A stretch of 64,000 nucleotides of DNA from Geobacteraceae bacterium. Its GTDB lineage: Bacteria; Desulfobacterota; Desulfuromonadia; Geobacterales; Pseudopelobacteraceae. The position numbers and the translations under genes were made by a program. The notes beneath the pieces are model-generated. The model made no database searches. It was not told the origin of the DNA and was given only the letters and a program-made list of their open reading frames with translations. The stretch spans positions 232,438-296,437 of the forward strand of contig JADKKR010000004.1 in assembly GCA_016720395.1 (NCBI GenBank), written 5' to 3'. Positions within the stretch are counted from its first letter, which is position 1. Each line of letters starts with the position of its first letter. Positions 32,786 to 41,122 of this stretch are shown piece by piece.

Positions 32786-33772
32786 TTATGGCGTCGTTAC
32801 AATTGTCGCATCCACCGGCATGCCCGGCTTCAACTCTCCCTTCGGATTGGGGAGCGTGATCTTGATCCGGTAGACCAGCTTGACCCGTTCTTTCTCGGTC
32901 TGAACGTTCTTGGGGGTAAACTCGGCCTCGGATGATATGAAGCTCACCCGTCCCTCGAGGTTCCGTCCCGGCCAGGCATCTGCCGTGACACGTGCCGACT
33001 GCCCGATAGCGACCCGGCCCAGTTCACTTTCGGGTATATACCCGCGCAGCCAGACCTCATCCATCCGGGCGATGGTAACCACCGGTGTTCCGGCCGCCAG
33101 CATCTCCCCCGGCTCGGCATGTTTGGCCAGAACCAGGCCCGCCATGGGCGCCGTCAGGGTCGCCTGTCCAAGGCGGGTTTCAGCTAGAGACACGCCGGCG
33201 GCGGAGGCATCCACCCGGGCCCGGGCCTGGCGGACGGCATCCGGGCGGGGGCCGGCCTTCAGAAGCTTCAGGCGCTGTTCGGACTCGCGCAGGGCCGCGG
33301 CCGATGCGTCACGGCCGGCGCGGGCGGCATCCAGCTCCTGCCGCGGGATGACACCCAGGGTGAAGAGGTTTTCGGCACGTTCCGCATCGCGGGACAGTTT
33401 GTCCGCATCAGCCTTCATGCGATTCAGGGCGGCCTCGCCCTGGGCGATCTCCTCCCGCCTGCTGCCGGCCTCAAGGTCGGCCAGGGCTGCCCGGACCGCC
33501 TGCTCGTCGGCAGTCCGGACGCTGCGTTCCTGTTTCAGTTCATCATCCTCCAGTACAGCCACGACCTGACCGGCCGTCACCTGCATCCCCTCGTCGACCA
33601 GGCGCCGGGAGAGCCGCCCGCCGACCTTGAAGGAGAGTTCCACCGAGGTGACCTCAATCGTACCGGAGAGCTTGATCTCCCCTTTTACGGCACTGCTTCG
33701 ACGGCTTATGATCAGGGCCGCCACGGCAGCCATGGCGATGATCGCAATAACAATGAATATTTTTTTCGGCAC
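32786..33772 (-). CDS. HlyD-family periplasmic adaptor (YbhG-like)
   Basis: This 328-residue membrane-fusion protein has one N-terminal signal anchor ('KKIFIVIAIIAMAAVAALII'), a first lipoyl half ('GTIEVTSVELSFKVGGRLSRRLVDEGMQVTAGQVVAVLED'), a long alpha-helical coiled-coil hairpin (about 75-195, rich in Ala/Arg/Glu) and a second lipoyl half ('GQATLTAPMAGLVLAKHAEPGEMLAAGTPVVTI'). A beta-barrel region ends 'KPGMPVDATIVTTP'. It connects the inner-membrane ABC exporter encoded downstream to an outer-membrane channel and is the first gene of the operon. Confidence 0.92.
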   Translation of the reverse strand: MPKKIFIVIAIIAMAAVAALIISRRSSAVKGEIKLSGTIEVTSVELSFKVGGRLSRRLVDEGMQVTAGQVVAVLEDDELKQERSVRTADEQAVRAALADLEAGSRREEIAQGEAALNRMKADADKLSRDAERAENLFTLGVIPRQELDAARAGRDASAAALRESEQRLKLLKAGPRPDAVRQARARVDASAAGVSLAETRLGQATLTAPMAGLVLAKHAEPGEMLAAGTPVVTIARMDEVWLRGYIPESELGRVAIGQSARVTADAWPGRNLEGRVSFISSEAEFTPKNVQTEKERVKLVYRIKITLPNPKGELKPGMPVDATIVTTP

Positions 33773-33908
33773 GGCGCTCCTCCGGGATGATCTTCAGTAC
33801 AGATTCCGTTTAGAGTCTACCACAGGGCTGGATGGTTTCTTGAGAAAATTGCGGGGAGGGTGAAGGTCAGGCGCGAGGGGAACCGGAGGCCCCCCTCGCG
33901 CCGGGGAA

Positions 33909-34823
33909 CTAGTCCCGCGGCACGGCCAGCATCCGGTCCAGGGCCGATTTCGCCCGGATCCTGATATCCTCCGGCACGCTGATCACCGGCGACAGGGTCT
34001 GCAGCGAGATCAGCACGTCCTCCAGCGAGGTCAGTTTCATGTTGGGACAGAACAGGGCCGGCGAAGCCAGGATGAACTCCTTGCCGGGATTCTCGACCCG
34101 CAGTTTGTAGAGGATGCCGGCCTCGGTTCCGATGATGAACTTTGTGGCCGGGCTGGTGCGGCAGTAATCGTACATGCCGGAGGTGGAGCAGGCATGGTCG
34201 GCCAGGGCCGTTACCTCCGGAGCGCTTTCGGGATGGCAGATGAAGAGCGCATCCGGGTGCTCGGCCTTCTTCTGCCGTACCGCCTCCACAGTCATGCGCT
34301 CGTGGGTCGGGCAGAACCCCTCCCAGAAGATGAACTCCTTCTCCGGGACAAACTGTGCGACCCAGCGCCCCAGGTTGCGGTCCGGCACAAAGATCAGTCG
34401 TTCCTCCTTCAGTGACCTGACCACCTTGATGGCATTGGCCGAGGTGCAGCAGATATCGGAACAGGCCTTGACGTTCGCCGACGAGTTGACGTAGGTCACC
34501 ACCGGTACACCGGGGTATCTGGCCTTGAGTGCCTCCAATTCCTCCGCCGTGACCATGTCGGCCATGGGGCAGCCGGCATCCGGCCGGGGCAGCAGCACTT
34601 TTTTCTGTGGGGAGAGGATGGCAGCCGATTCGGCCATGAAATGCACACCGCAAAAGACGATCACATCGGCCGAGGTCTTGGCGGCCTCGATGGAGAGCCC
34701 CAGGGAATCCCCGGTGATATCGGCGATCTCCTGAACCTCGTCGCGCATATAGTTGTGGGCCAGAAGCACGGCATTGTGCTCTTTGAGGAGGTTCCTGATC
34801 TCTTGTTTGACAGCTTCGCTCAT
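33909..34823 (-). CDS. nadA: Quinolinate synthase
   Basis: This 304-residue iron-sulfur enzyme condenses iminoaspartate with dihydroxyacetone phosphate to quinolinate in NAD biosynthesis. It has 'LLAHNYMRDEVQEIADITGDSLGLSIEAAKTSADVIVFCGVHFMAESAAILSPQKKVLLP', then 'SSANVKACSDICCTSANA', 'FICHPESAPEVTALADHACSTSGM' and 'PNMKLTSLEDVL'. Conserved cysteines for one [4Fe-4S] cluster are visible. Length is normal for the shorter NadA class. It stands alone, with no nadB or nadC nearby. Confidence 0.96.
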   Translation of the reverse strand: MSEAVKQEIRNLLKEHNAVLLAHNYMRDEVQEIADITGDSLGLSIEAAKTSADVIVFCGVHFMAESAAILSPQKKVLLPRPDAGCPMADMVTAEELEALKARYPGVPVVTYVNSSANVKACSDICCTSANAIKVVRSLKEERLIFVPDRNLGRWVAQFVPEKEFIFWEGFCPTHERMTVEAVRQKKAEHPDALFICHPESAPEVTALADHACSTSGMYDYCRTSPATKFIIGTEAGILYKLRVENPGKEFILASPALFCPNMKLTSLEDVLISLQTLSPVISVPEDIRIRAKSALDRMLAVPRD

Positions 34824-34898
34824 GTGCGTGCTCCTTGTACCGGGAGAATCAGCTTCAAAATACCATACCGGGCAGGAGCTTGTCGAGAGGTGTCGTGC

Positions 34899-35909
34899 TC
34901 AGGCAAGTTCACGGTACAGCGCCAGAAGGCGGCCGGCCTCGAGCGCGGGCGAGTGATGCGCCAGGACGTAATCCCGGGCGCGGCGGCCGCATTCGTCACG
35001 CCGGGCAGCATCCCCGGCAAGCAGTGCAACCTGCTCACGGAAACCGGACTCGCTGCTGTAGAGCCAGCCGGTCTGCCCGTGGCTGACCAGAGAACGGTTG
35101 CCGGGGATGTCCACCGCCAGCACCGGCCGCCCCAGCGCCATGGCCTCCATCAGGCTGTTGGGCATGGACTCGGAACGGGAGCAGTTCAGCACCAGACCGG
35201 CACGACGGTACAGGCTGCCCATCAGTTCATGGGGCACTTCCCCGAGCCAGGTGGCAAAAGGCGCCGTGCAGAGCATGTTGCGGATGATGGCGGCATAATC
35301 CTGATCGATGATCCCGCCTGCTATGATCAGGCGCAGAGCCGGAATCCGCTGCATCAGCGGCGCAAGCGCCTGCAGGGGAAAGTCGATCCGTTTGACCGGT
35401 CTGAGTGCGGCAGGAAGCAGCAGCACGAAGGCATCATCCGCCAGACCAAAGCTCTCGCCAGCCACAGCCGGAAGCGGCTCAACCCCCCTGAGGCACCACG
35501 GCAAGCCGGCCGCCGGGACGCGGGACGTACTCCGCCAGCAGGGCTGCATCCCCCTTCGTCGAAACAGACAACACCCTGTGCTGAGCGCAGAACCGTGAGC
35601 GTCTCGGGATGCTCGCGCAGCAGCGGGTCATGAATGTCACTGCCGGTAACGGTGATCACGAACGGCAGATTACGACGCTCTGCCAGATAACGGGTGATGG
35701 TCCCGCAGTGCCGGGCATGAAAACCATGGATCAGGTCAGGGCGGAAATCAGCCAGGCTCCGCTCCATCTCGCCAACGGAAAGGGAGTCGGCGGCCAGGAT
35801 GATAGTTGCCGCACCCGCCAGTCCGAGAGACCGGGCGATGCGAATGACGGTCGTGATGTTGCCCCGGACAGGGGCCGCGGGAATAGGGTGCGATGAGTGC
35901 AATGCGCAT
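34899..35909 (-). pseudogene. GT4 glycosyltransferase, three frameshifts
   Basis: Reading from the ATG at 35909 ('MRIALIAPYSRGP') to 34899 gives a GT4-type glycosyltransferase of about 335 residues only if one base is removed from each of three homopolymers: GGGG at 35871-35874, CCCCC at 35550-35554 and CCCCCC at 35483-35488 (plus-strand view). The three frames join sensibly. The middle frame gives 'DAALLAEYVPRPGGRLAVVPQGVEP', containing the family's V-P-x-G-V turn; the last gives 'SLYRRAGLVLNCSRSESMPNSLMEAMALGRPVLA' with the donor-binding E-x7-E. All three changes are single-base insertions in G/C runs, so sequencing error is as likely as decay. Confidence 0.75.
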
Positions 35910-36188
35910 GGCAGCCATTATTGAAGGAAAAGAGGGCGGTTGGCAAGTATCATCACCGCAGGTCGGCTGAGTGGCAAATCACCCGCCAAGGGCTTCATCG
36001 CCGCTGCGACTCCGCTTGTAACGTGATATGTTCAGGGTAGAGCCAGGAAGGACAACAGGGCCATTATTCTGAGTTAACGACAGGTCTCTCGTTTAATTTT
36101 CCCGGAATTGGTGTAGACTTGAATGACTGTTCAGCAATCCAGGACTCCGGCACCATGGACCCTTTCTTTGGATCACAGGAGATAACCT

Positions 36189-36899
36189 ATGAGGATTCAG
36201 CGATTAATCTGGCTTCTGAGACGCATTCTGACCTATGCCCTGCTGTTCCTGCTTCTGGCCGTCGTCATCTATACACTTTCGCACGAAAAGATGCTGGCAG
36301 GTCTGATCTTCGGGATCCTGTTTATCCTCACCCTCTACAAAGGAGTGATCTGCCTCAAAATCCCGGCAGATTCGGTTGTCGTGCGCGACGGCAGGGTGGT
36401 CTTTTTCATCCCCGAAACGACCGTTCGCAACCGGTTCGACTTTGTATCGCGCAGTCAGACCATTGTCGAACTGCCGCATTACGGCTTGCTGGACCGGCCA
36501 TACAAGCTGGAGATATTTTCACCGGACAATGAGGGGGGGCTGTATTCCTGCCGCCTGGTGCTGCAGCTCGATTATCTCAGGGAGGAACATGCCTGGCAGA
36601 AGGCCTATGACAGCTTTGTCCTGCACCAGGAGAGGCTGTCAGTGGAAGTCAGGAGATTGCTGCTGCAGAGCTCCATCCACCTGGTCTGCCCACCGGTTCC
36701 CCTGCAGGATGACGAAACCCTCAGTGAGTATCTGAAACCGCTGGTTGCGGTACTCAATCGGGGACTGGAGGGTATCGGTCTGCACATTGAAGAAGCGAAA
36801 TGCACCTTCAGTGCCGGTTCGACGCTTGTCCGTTATCTAGCAGCCGAGCAGGAACTCCTGGAAAAAGGTGTCACGGGTGGAGTTTCCGCGGAAAAGTAA
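36189..36899 (+). CDS. Membrane-anchored hypothetical protein
   Basis: This 236-residue protein has two adjacent N-terminal membrane spans (about 12-30 and 36-54) and a soluble remainder beginning 'LKIPADSVVVRDGRVVFFIPETTVRNRFDFVSRSQTIVELPHYGLL'. The beta-rich then helical layout ('LREEHAWQKAYDSFVLHQERLSVEVRRLLLQ') is vaguely like SPFH/band-7 proteins, but I would not assign it. AGGAGATAACCT precedes the ATG. It is a single gene between a broken glycosyltransferase and a cytochrome gene on the opposite strand. Confidence 0.75.
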   Translation: MRIQRLIWLLRRILTYALLFLLLAVVIYTLSHEKMLAGLIFGILFILTLYKGVICLKIPADSVVVRDGRVVFFIPETTVRNRFDFVSRSQTIVELPHYGLLDRPYKLEIFSPDNEGGLYSCRLVLQLDYLREEHAWQKAYDSFVLHQERLSVEVRRLLLQSSIHLVCPPVPLQDDETLSEYLKPLVAVLNRGLEGIGLHIEEAKCTFSAGSTLVRYLAAEQELLEKGVTGGVSAEK

Positions 36900-36930
36900 T
36901 CCGGGGGCGATGCACCATGTTATCCCCTGC

Positions 36931-37228
36931 TTATTTTTTATGGCAACCGGAACATGAGACAGGACCTTCACCGAATAATTCATGGCAGTCCTTGCAGTAT
37001 TCATGGGCCCAGGCCTTGCCGAAACCTTTAATCTTGCCCGGCTGCTCGGTAGTAACTTTTTTTCCCGTCCTCTGAAACGGAAATATTGTCATGACACACG
37101 AAACATTTGCCCACCCTTTCACCCTGATGGCTCTTATGATTGAATGTCATGCCGTTTTTTAAGGTGACGATATCAGCTGCAGAGGCTGCAGACGGAACCA
37201 TGACAAGCATCACGACCAGTTTTTTCAT
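36931..37228 (-). pseudogene. Triheme c7-type cytochrome, one frameshift
   Basis: The ATG at 37228 opens a signal peptide ('MKKLVVMLVMVPSAASA') and 'NGMTFNHKSHQGERVGKCFVCH'. The frame then breaks after 'SEDGKK' at a seven-T run (37057-37063, plus strand). Removing one base continues 'VTTEQPGKIKGFGKAWAHEYCKDCH' to 'PVSCSGCHKK'. The joined protein has about 98 residues and three heme-binding sites (CFVCH, CKDCH, CSGCH), the pattern of the periplasmic PpcA/c7 cytochromes of Geobacteraceae that carry electrons toward the outer membrane. A sequencing indel is the simplest explanation. It lies 17 bases downstream of the GGDEF gene on the same strand and may share its riboswitch. Confidence 0.78.
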
Positions 37229-37245
37229 GTAACCCCCGCTGATTA

Positions 37246-38421
37246 TCAGGCTGTATTCTTCCGGGCTGTCTTGTTCTGATACATGTTGATGTCCGCCACC
37301 TTCAGGGCACTCAACAGTTTATCACTGGTTTCAGCGACTTCTGATCCCATGGAGAACCTGACTTCATAACCGTCATCGATCCTGTTGGCATCACCAAGGC
37401 ATCTCTCGATTCTCTCTTCCGCGATCTTCAGTCCTTCAGCATCGGTATCCGGCAGCAGGATGGTAAACTCGTCACCGCCTGTCCGCGCCACCAGGTCGTC
37501 AGCCCTGACAGACGCCCTGAATACATCGGCGGCTTTACAGATCATCGAATCACCGGCAGCATGCCCACGAGTATCATTGGTCTCTTTAAGGCCGTCCAGG
37601 TCAACAATGATGACGCTTACGGGATAACGCCGGCTGGATTTCAGCCTTTCCAGTTCGGCTTCAAAGAACGTCCGGTTATAGAGTCCGGTCAGGACATCGG
37701 TTGAGGCGAGAGACTCCAAGAGGTCGTAGGCCCGCTTCAGTTCATCTGACTCACGCACTATGATTACTAATGAAAACGAAGACAGCAGCAGTACCGTTAT
37801 GAAAAAAACCGTGATCGATGATACCACTTGATGGGTGTAGCGTGTCTTCAGCTCGGATGCGTTTGAAGACAGGGAAAATGCGCCGATTACGGTGCCCTTG
37901 ACATTCTTTATCGGCACATACACGGTAACAACGTCTATTTTTTCTCGTTTCTCTCCCAGCAGATCCACAATATTCTGGTTGGTCTTGTAGATTGACAGCA
38001 GCCGGTCTGATTTGAAAAACTCCTTCAATCCCTCGTCCGCACTGACGGTATGTATGATGCCTTTATTGTTGCTGTAGAGCACCGTGCGGTCGGCAGATAT
38101 AATTGCCACATTCAAAATATCCAGAGAGTCATAGGTATCCCGCAGCTTGGCGTCAAGGTAACCAAAGGCATGCTCCGGCACGCTCAAATGGTCATTGATG
38201 TAGATCGCTTCGGTTTCCGTATAACAGATGGCATCAGCGATCTTCTGGGAATTGTTCTCAATGTAAATCATAAAATCATTGTAGGATTGTTTGCGTATGA
38301 CAAAAATGGCGATACACAGCATCAGCACCAGGCAGGTGAAGGCCAGGGCAAGATAGGCGTACTTGAACCTGTCGGGAGATGACTTCGGGACCAGTTCCTT
38401 TAATTTATCCAGGTGAGTCAT
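37246..38421 (-). CDS. Membrane GGDEF protein (diguanylate cyclase)
   Basis: The 391 residues comprise a membrane span (about 20-43), a periplasmic sensor region of about 150 residues, a second span (about 197-222, 'VFFITVLLLSSFSLVIIV') and a C-terminal GGDEF domain. 'RTGGDEFTILLPDTD' is the active site. An RxxD inhibitory site (RADD) lies five residues before it. 'ETNDTRGHAAGD' keeps the Asp of ordinary diguanylate cyclases that is replaced by Ser in hybrid cGAMP-making HypR enzymes, so c-di-GMP is the expected product. GGAGGAACGT precedes the ATG. A GEMM-type riboswitch and terminator lie upstream, implying feedback by a cyclic dinucleotide. The triheme cytochrome follows. Confidence 0.92.
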   Translation of the reverse strand: MTHLDKLKELVPKSSPDRFKYAYLALAFTCLVLMLCIAIFVIRKQSYNDFMIYIENNSQKIADAICYTETEAIYINDHLSVPEHAFGYLDAKLRDTYDSLDILNVAIISADRTVLYSNNKGIIHTVSADEGLKEFFKSDRLLSIYKTNQNIVDLLGEKREKIDVVTVYVPIKNVKGTVIGAFSLSSNASELKTRYTHQVVSSITVFFITVLLLSSFSLVIIVRESDELKRAYDLLESLASTDVLTGLYNRTFFEAELERLKSSRRYPVSVIIVDLDGLKETNDTRGHAAGDSMICKAADVFRASVRADDLVARTGGDEFTILLPDTDAEGLKIAEERIERCLGDANRIDDGYEVRFSMGSEVAETSDKLLSALKVADINMYQNKTARKNTA

Positions 38422-38486
38422 ACGTTCCTCCTGCCACTTTCAGAAGCTTAACTTGCTATGGGCCAGATTCACTGAAAACATGCCAA

Positions 38487-38520
38487 ATAAAAAGCCCCTC
38501 TCATTTTGTAAGAAGGGCTT
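38487..38520 (-). terminator. Terminator of GEMM riboswitch expression platform
   Basis: On the minus strand AAGCCCTTCTT, a short loop and AGAGGGGCTT are followed by TTTATTTGG, 66 bases before the GGDEF start. The 5' arm can compete with the 3' side of the aptamer (AAGAGGGCT), as expected for a switch. Confidence 0.8.
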
Positions 38521-38533
38521 GAACATGTTATTA

Positions 38534-38615
38534 GCCCTCTTTTGGCAACCCGACTATCCATTTTCAGGACTCGTGGCTTTGCGTCCCTACGTCACCATAG
38601 GTTTGCTATTTACTG
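38534..38615 (-). promoter_or_regulatory. GEMM-I cyclic-dinucleotide riboswitch
   Basis: Read on the minus strand, the leader has CCTCT, then GCAAACCTATGG, the hallmark GGGACGCAAAGCC, CACGAGTC, a variable hairpin, and GTCGGGTTGCC followed by AAGAGG. CCTCT pairs with AGAGG and GCAA with TTGC to close P1. This is the GEMM-I architecture that binds c-di-GMP or, in many Geobacter leaders, 3',3'-cGAMP. Bases just before GCAAACC are A/T-rich rather than the GG of the classic c-di-GMP aptamer; I cannot settle ligand preference by eye. It precedes a terminator and a GGDEF gene. Confidence 0.85.
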
Positions 38616-38770
38616 AGAGGTAAACTATTAAATTTTCGTTAGCATATAGAATATTTCTATCGTGTCAACATTATTTATTACCCATGTATCTTTTATGTTG
38701 CGGCATTCCAGCTCAATTCTGTTCGCCTACCTGCTGCCGGTTTGCACGGCATTATGGACGTGGCGGTGTG

Positions 38771-38923
38771 TTAGCCGGCGTAGCTGCCCGGCTCGACCTC
38801 TCGGGCCTGTCCCTTGGCCTTGAGCATGGCCAGGTCCCAGCCCCTGGTGCCGCGCACGGCGCTGCCCCGTTTGGTCTCCCAACGGGTGAGGAAACCGGCG
38901 GGTGTGGCGGGTGCTTCGGGCAT
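38771..38923 (-). CDS. Small hypothetical protein (50 aa)
   Basis: Fifty residues from the ATG at 38923, which has a good AGGAGAG ribosome site. The sequence 'LTRWETKRGSAVRGTRGWDLAMLKAKGQ' is basic and contains no motif I know. The strong ribosome site is the main support. Nothing else recognisable lies in 38616-38770. Confidence 0.45.
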   Translation of the reverse strand: MPEAPATPAGFLTRWETKRGSAVRGTRGWDLAMLKAKGQAREVEPGSYAG

Positions 38924-39202
38924 GGTCTCTCCTGGGGACGGGAAAACCGTCATCAGGCGGGGAGCCTACACTTTTTCCGGGGGGGGGTGTCGAGTGGCAG
39001 GGCTCGCCTGGGTACGAAACACCGTCAGGTTCGTTATCCGGCCCTCCGGTGCACATCTGCAACTCATCGAAAAAGATGAACGTAAGCATGCACTGTTCCC
39101 ATGATACGCAAATGGGTATATGGTATCTCTTGAATTCGTCTTGAATGACAGAGAAAATTTTTGCAATCGGTTTGTATAGCCAACAAAACTGGAGGTAGTA
39201 CG

Positions 39203-39573
39203 ATGATTCCCGAAAAACTGCTGGAAATACTGAAACAGGACGGTGTTGTTGCTATTGCAACAGTGGGACAGGAAGGACCACACATGGTTAATACCTGGAA
39301 CAGCTACATCAAAATATCTGCTGATGGCCGCTTATTTATTCCAGCGGGCTATATGCATCGCACAGAAGCAAATATTGCGTATAACAGCAACGTGCTGATT
39401 ACCCTGGGTAGCAGCAAAGTAACAGGTAACCATGGCCCCGGTGCTGGCTTTTGATAAAGGGAACAGCAACATTTATAAATTCAGGGCCGGATTTTGACGT
39501 TATGAAAGCGAAGTTTGATTGGCTACGGGCCACGCTGGCCGTCACCATTGAGTCTGCTACTCAAACATGGTAG
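39203..39573 (+). pseudogene. Pyridoxamine 5'-phosphate oxidase-like flavin-binding protein, one frameshift
   Basis: The ATG at 39203 (GGAGG eight bases upstream) opens 'KLLEILKQDGVVAIATVGQEGPHMVNTWNSYIKI' and continues to 'TGNHGPGAGF', where a TGA interrupts at a four-T run (39449-39452). Adding one T continues 'LIKGTATFINSGPDFDVMKAKFDWLRATLAVTIESATQTW', the expected end of this FMN-binding split-barrel family, giving about 123 residues. Members bind flavin, but most small ones have no known substrate. The break is probably a missing base in the sequence. Confidence 0.75.
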
Positions 39574-39710
39574 CCAGCTGCATCCGGTGTCAAGTGTTTC
39601 CCTCCCACCCCGTGATAACCTAAAGCTCAAGAGCACGATCAAGCATTTCAGATACACCTGCCGTAGCTTTCTTCAGATCAGTTATAACCTCCTTTCTATG
39701 TAGTAAAAAC

Positions 39711-39748
39711 AAACAAGCCCCTTGATCGGGATGGACAGGGGCTTGTTT
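39711..39748. terminator. Bidirectional terminator
   Basis: A 12-bp perfect stem (AAACAAGCCCCT with AGGGGCTTGTTT) and 14-base loop lies downstream of the Slam-like gene on the minus strand and after the flavin-protein gene on the plus strand. Confidence 0.8.
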
Positions 39749-39800
39749 GGAAGCACATGTTGTTATGTCTCCAGCGGTGTTGGTTTATCGGAAAACCGTC

Positions 39801-41108
39801 TCAGTAGGAATAGGAAAGCTGTGCCGTCACCTGATTCCGCTTGTAATCGTACAGACTCAGGTTGGAGTCATTGCGGGTATAGTTATAGCCGACCGCCGCA
39901 GAGAGTCCCGTGGTGCCGAACTCCTTCGAGATATTAACAACTGCCGTGTATTGGGTGTCCTCCCGGGGGGACGGGAAAGCGGCTTCCCGTGCATCGTAGC
40001 CGGTCAGGGAGAATCCTGATGAGATGAAGAGGGCACAGCCGGCAGGAAGCCCGGAGTAGAGGCCTGCGTGTACGCCGTCCGACTGGTTGTCCAGATAGTC
40101 ATGTTTTGTCTTCTCGTCGGTATGACGCCAGGATGCCTGCACATAGCCGCTTTTCCAGAGATCGTATCGTGTGCCGACGCTGGTTGACCAACTGTGGCCG
40201 TTACGCATGCCGCTGTTTACATAATACTCTTTGAGCTGGCCGGTCCAAGAGGCCTGTACCGACAGCTTCGGGGTCAGAGGCACCATGATCTGCGGACCAA
40301 TGCCGACAGCCTGACTGTACCGTTTCTGGTTCACCCAAGCGTGTTCGAAGACAACCGGCAGCGAGACGATAAACGAATCATTCCTGAACGTGGGACCGCT
40401 GCTGATCGAGAGCACGTCGGAATTATAGGCGCTCAACGTCGCATATTCGGTACGGTTGTACTGGATGTCTGACTGCAGGAGCAGATTGCGCAGAAGCGGC
40501 AGCTGATGCCCGATACCGAGGCTGACAGTGTAGCCGTGGTCGTCGGCCATTGTCGCGGCATCAGAGAGCTGGAACGGCAGGCCGAACATAAGTATCGTGT
40601 TCCCTGCTGGTCCGGCGTTTACATTGCTGTCATACATATATCCGGCGCTGAGTCTCAGATTCCACGGCCTCCGTGATTCAAGCGAGCTGATGTATCTGAG
40701 AATATTCTCTCCAACAGCCGGTGGAGGGGATTCGGACAAAACGCTGCGGAACTGGTCTTTTGCCTTCTGTGTCTCTCCCATGGCCGTATAGGCCCGTCCA
40801 AGTTCCAGCCTGACGCGGGGAAGCTTTGGATCCTTCGCGAGAATATCCTCATACAGTTTTGCAGCCTCGCCGGGACGGTTCAGCTTCATGGCGGCCTGTC
40901 CCAGCATAAAAGCTGTCTCCGTGTCACCCCCGGCGCTCTCGTGCATCTGTTTCAGCAGGTCGTATGCCTCCTGGGAACGCCCCTGGTCAAGCAGTTTCAC
41001 CGCCCGGGCCTTTCCATCGGGCTGTTCAGGTCCGGCGGCATACAACGGGAGACCTGATGCCAGGCTGAGCAGGCAGGCTAAGATGCATATGAGTATGTTG
41101 ATCGGCAT
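39801..41108 (-). CDS. Slam-like (DUF560) outer-membrane protein with N-terminal TPRs
   Basis: About 435 residues: a signal peptide ('LASGLPLYAAG'), an N-terminal TPR domain (about 35-145, 'AVKLLDQGRSQEAYDLLKQMHESAGGDTETAFMLGQAAMKLNRPGEAAKLYEDILAKDPKLPRVRLELGRAY') and a C-terminal beta-barrel of alternating aromatic strands starting 'RPWNLRLSAGYMYDSNVNAGP' and ending in aromatic 'AQLSYSY'. This TPR-plus-barrel layout is that of Slam proteins (type XI secretion), which move TbpB-fold proteins across the outer membrane. The gene directly upstream (14-base gap) encodes a protein with a TbpB-like C-terminus, the expected substrate arrangement. The family assignment is by pattern; a general TPR porin is the alternative. 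Confidence 0.68.
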   Translation of the reverse strand: MPINILICILACLLSLASGLPLYAAGPEQPDGKARAVKLLDQGRSQEAYDLLKQMHESAGGDTETAFMLGQAAMKLNRPGEAAKLYEDILAKDPKLPRVRLELGRAYTAMGETQKAKDQFRSVLSESPPPAVGENILRYISSLESRRPWNLRLSAGYMYDSNVNAGPAGNTILMFGLPFQLSDAATMADDHGYTVSLGIGHQLPLLRNLLLQSDIQYNRTEYATLSAYNSDVLSISSGPTFRNDSFIVSLPVVFEHAWVNQKRYSQAVGIGPQIMVPLTPKLSVQASWTGQLKEYYVNSGMRNGHSWSTSVGTRYDLWKSGYVQASWRHTDEKTKHDYLDNQSDGVHAGLYSGLPAGCALFISSGFSLTGYDAREAAFPSPREDTQYTAVVNISKEFGTTGLSAAVGYNYTRNDSNLSLYDYKRNQVTAQLSYSY

Positions 41109-41122
41109 GGAGATAATCCTTT

